A stretch of DNA of 64,000 bases from Schistocephalus solidus (Eukaryota > Platyhelminthes > Cestoda > Diphyllobothriidea > Diphyllobothriidae), in NCBI GenBank assembly GCA_017591395.1, contig WEDG01004862.1:1-64000 (forward strand), in the 5' to 3' direction. Within the stretch, counting starts at the first letter, position 1, and each line of letters begins with the position of its first letter. Below, in pieces: positions 62,505 to 64,000 of this stretch. The notes below the pieces were generated by a model. It saw only the letters and a program-made list of their open reading frames with translations, did not search any database and was not told where the DNA came from. Made by a program: the position numbers and the translations under genes.

Positions 62505-64000
62505 GCAGTGTTCAGTTCAGTTTTATTAAGGGAAAGATAGGTGTACGCCTTTGAGTTCCGTTTTGGTTACAAAGTGGCTACGAAAACATCGATACATAAG
62601 GGAGATGGAAAAGACTTTCCATAATGACCTGGGAAAAACAAGCAGCCGTCGGCTAATGGACAACATACGTTTAAAAGACTACTCAAGTATTGCTAGTAGT
62701 ATTATTACATGCAATTGAAGTAGAAGGTTTGATAAGCGTCGAGTTTGCGCTCAAAGGAATTAGCGGTGGTAGAGAGAACAACATCCGCGGGCAAATCATT
62801 CCACGCTGCAACGACTGTTACTGGAGAAGTACTTGCGTCCATCGACCCTTAATTTACCTGTGCGTAGTTTTAAAGGGTGGCCTCGCAAGTTGGGCGTGTT
62901 AGTCAGAGTGAAAAACTCATTGGGAATTAAGCAAAAGTCTGGGGCATCCATAATGCGAAAGTTTAGTATGATATCTCCTCGTAGTTGCCTGTAGGAAAGG
63001 GGAAATAGGTTGAGGGTTGATGGTCTGTTTTCATAGGTTAGCGATCGCAGGCCTTTAGTCATTTTTGTCGCCCGCCTCTGGACCTTTTCTATGACAGTAT
63101 TATCCCTGACAGTCCAAGGTCTCCATGGCTGTATGCATATTCTAGGTACGGCCGCACGAAGCTTCCAAATATTTGGAGAAATTATTTTTGTCAAATCCAA
63201 TAAAGGCGCGCCTGATAAGTTGCAATACAGACATGGCTGACGATGAGTGACGATGTAATCCACACACTCAAGTCCTTGTGGCTGTCAGCTGGTTGCACTA
63301 GTGTACCATTTAAAATATAAAGTCTCGGGCTGGAGGCTCGACAGCGGCCAATTTGAAGAAAATTGCACTTACTAACATTAAATGGCATAAGCCAGCCCTT
63401 TGACCAGTCCTCGAGCCTGTTCAAGTTCAGTTGCAGATGGTCTTCGTCTGCCGTATCGTCAACTATTTTCCATGGCTTTATGTCGTCAGCGAACAGGAGG
63501 ACATCACAGTCAAGGTCCCTGACACAGTTATTGATGAAAACAAGGAATTATGTGGTGTCTAAAACTGAGCCCTGTGGGACGCCACTCGCCACGGTTACTT
63601 CTGAGGACTGCTGGCGTCCGACTTGTACTCTTTGTGCCCGTCCAATCAAAAAGTTCTGGATCCATACAAGGACGATTCCACGAACTCCTACGCTGCGCAG
63701 TTTATGCAGAAGATCTTGGTGAGGAACTCTGTTGAAGGCCTTTTGGAAGTCGATGTAGATGACATGCACCATTTTTCCTTCGTCGCATGTTTTGGTCCAG
63801 CGTTCAAGCGAGAAGTTTAGGTTCGTAAGACAAGACCTACCACTGCGAAAGCCGTGTTGGGCATCGAAGAGGAGGTGATTTTGCTCGAGGAACGGCATCA
63901 CCGCTTTCTTGATTATTTTCTCTGTGATTTTACAACAGATGGAGGTAAGGTTCACCAGTCTGTAGTTATTCGCATATGCTCGGTTTCCATTCTTGAATAG
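62505..64000 (-). mobile_element. CR1-type LINE, second family, antisense, cut by window end
   Basis: The minus-strand 3' end cctatctttcccttaataaa followed by repeated actga units (62513-62525) matches 38870-38890. The RT frames lie upstream. The 5' part lies beyond base 64000. Confidence 0.85.
62796..64000 (-). pseudogene. CR1 reverse transcriptase, antisense copy in intron 11 (partial)
   Basis: On the minus strand: FKNGNRAYANNYRLVNL, TSICCKITEKIIKKAVM, QHGFRSGRSCLTNLN, VIYIDFQKAFNRVPHQDLL (catalytic Asp), VASGVPQGSVLDTT, a stop, VLLFADDIKPWK (catalytic FADD), LEDWSKGWLMPFNVSKCNF, IQPWRPWTVRD, EKVQRRATKMTKGL and LFPLSYRQLRGDIILNF. The RT core is well kept apart from the stop after VLDTT and two shifts. 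Confidence 0.87.

Overview
The window looks like nuclear DNA of a parasitic flatworm, most likely a tapeworm of the diphyllobothriid kind (Spirometra, Dibothriocephalus or Schistocephalus). Three things suggest this: an insulin-receptor gene with one tiny 5' intron followed by very large repeat-filled introns; many degenerate CR1/Jockey-like, RTE-like and Penelope-like retroelements; and a tRNA-derived SINE together with an RTE-like element ending in C2H2 zinc fingers, a repertoire I associate with those tapeworm genomes. The species call is inference from memory, not a database result.

The one host gene I can support is on the + strand from 18601 to beyond the end of the window. Eleven exons (18601-18706, 18741-19006, 23173-23514, 28673-29113, 29607-29708, 33097-33247, 36302-36552, 45027-45162, 52152-52202, 52397-52626, 59894-60064) join in consistent reading phase, apart from one apparent 1-nt frameshift inside exon 3. 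They give about 749 residues: signal peptide, L1 domain, furin-like cysteine-rich domain, L2 domain, first fibronectin III (FnIII-1) domain and the start of the second. This is the ligand-binding alpha-chain side of an insulin-receptor-family tyrosine kinase. The rest of FnIII-2, the cleavage site, the transmembrane segment and the kinase are not found here and should lie downstream.

Layout. 1-10205: nested non-LTR retroelements. A Jockey/CR1-like family A copy is split by a nearly full-length CR1 element (ORF1, endonuclease, reverse transcriptase), and a second family A copy follows. 10206-14870: a degenerate RTE-like element whose reading frame ends in C2H2 zinc fingers, with an antisense insertion and a characteristic 3' repeat. 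14870-17900: an inverted family A copy and CR1 remnants, one internally deleted. 17900-18600: upstream flank of the receptor gene. 18601-64000: the receptor gene. Its introns hold four more zinc-finger fragments, many copies of the associated 3' repeat (including a 690-bp tandem duplication), a 431-bp CT microsatellite, several SINEs, two MITE-like foldback elements, two antisense CR1 elements (38.9-41.1 kb and 62.5-64.0 kb), Penelope-like GIY-YIG fragments (54.8-56.4 kb and 60.8-62.2 kb), a near-perfect 56-bp-arm palindrome and a 614-bp-offset segmental duplication.

Every mobile element seen is broken by stops or frameshifts, so none looks able to move by itself. Splice sites were chosen from GT/AG context, phase agreement and protein-level resemblance to insulin receptors. 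No alignment or transcript was available.
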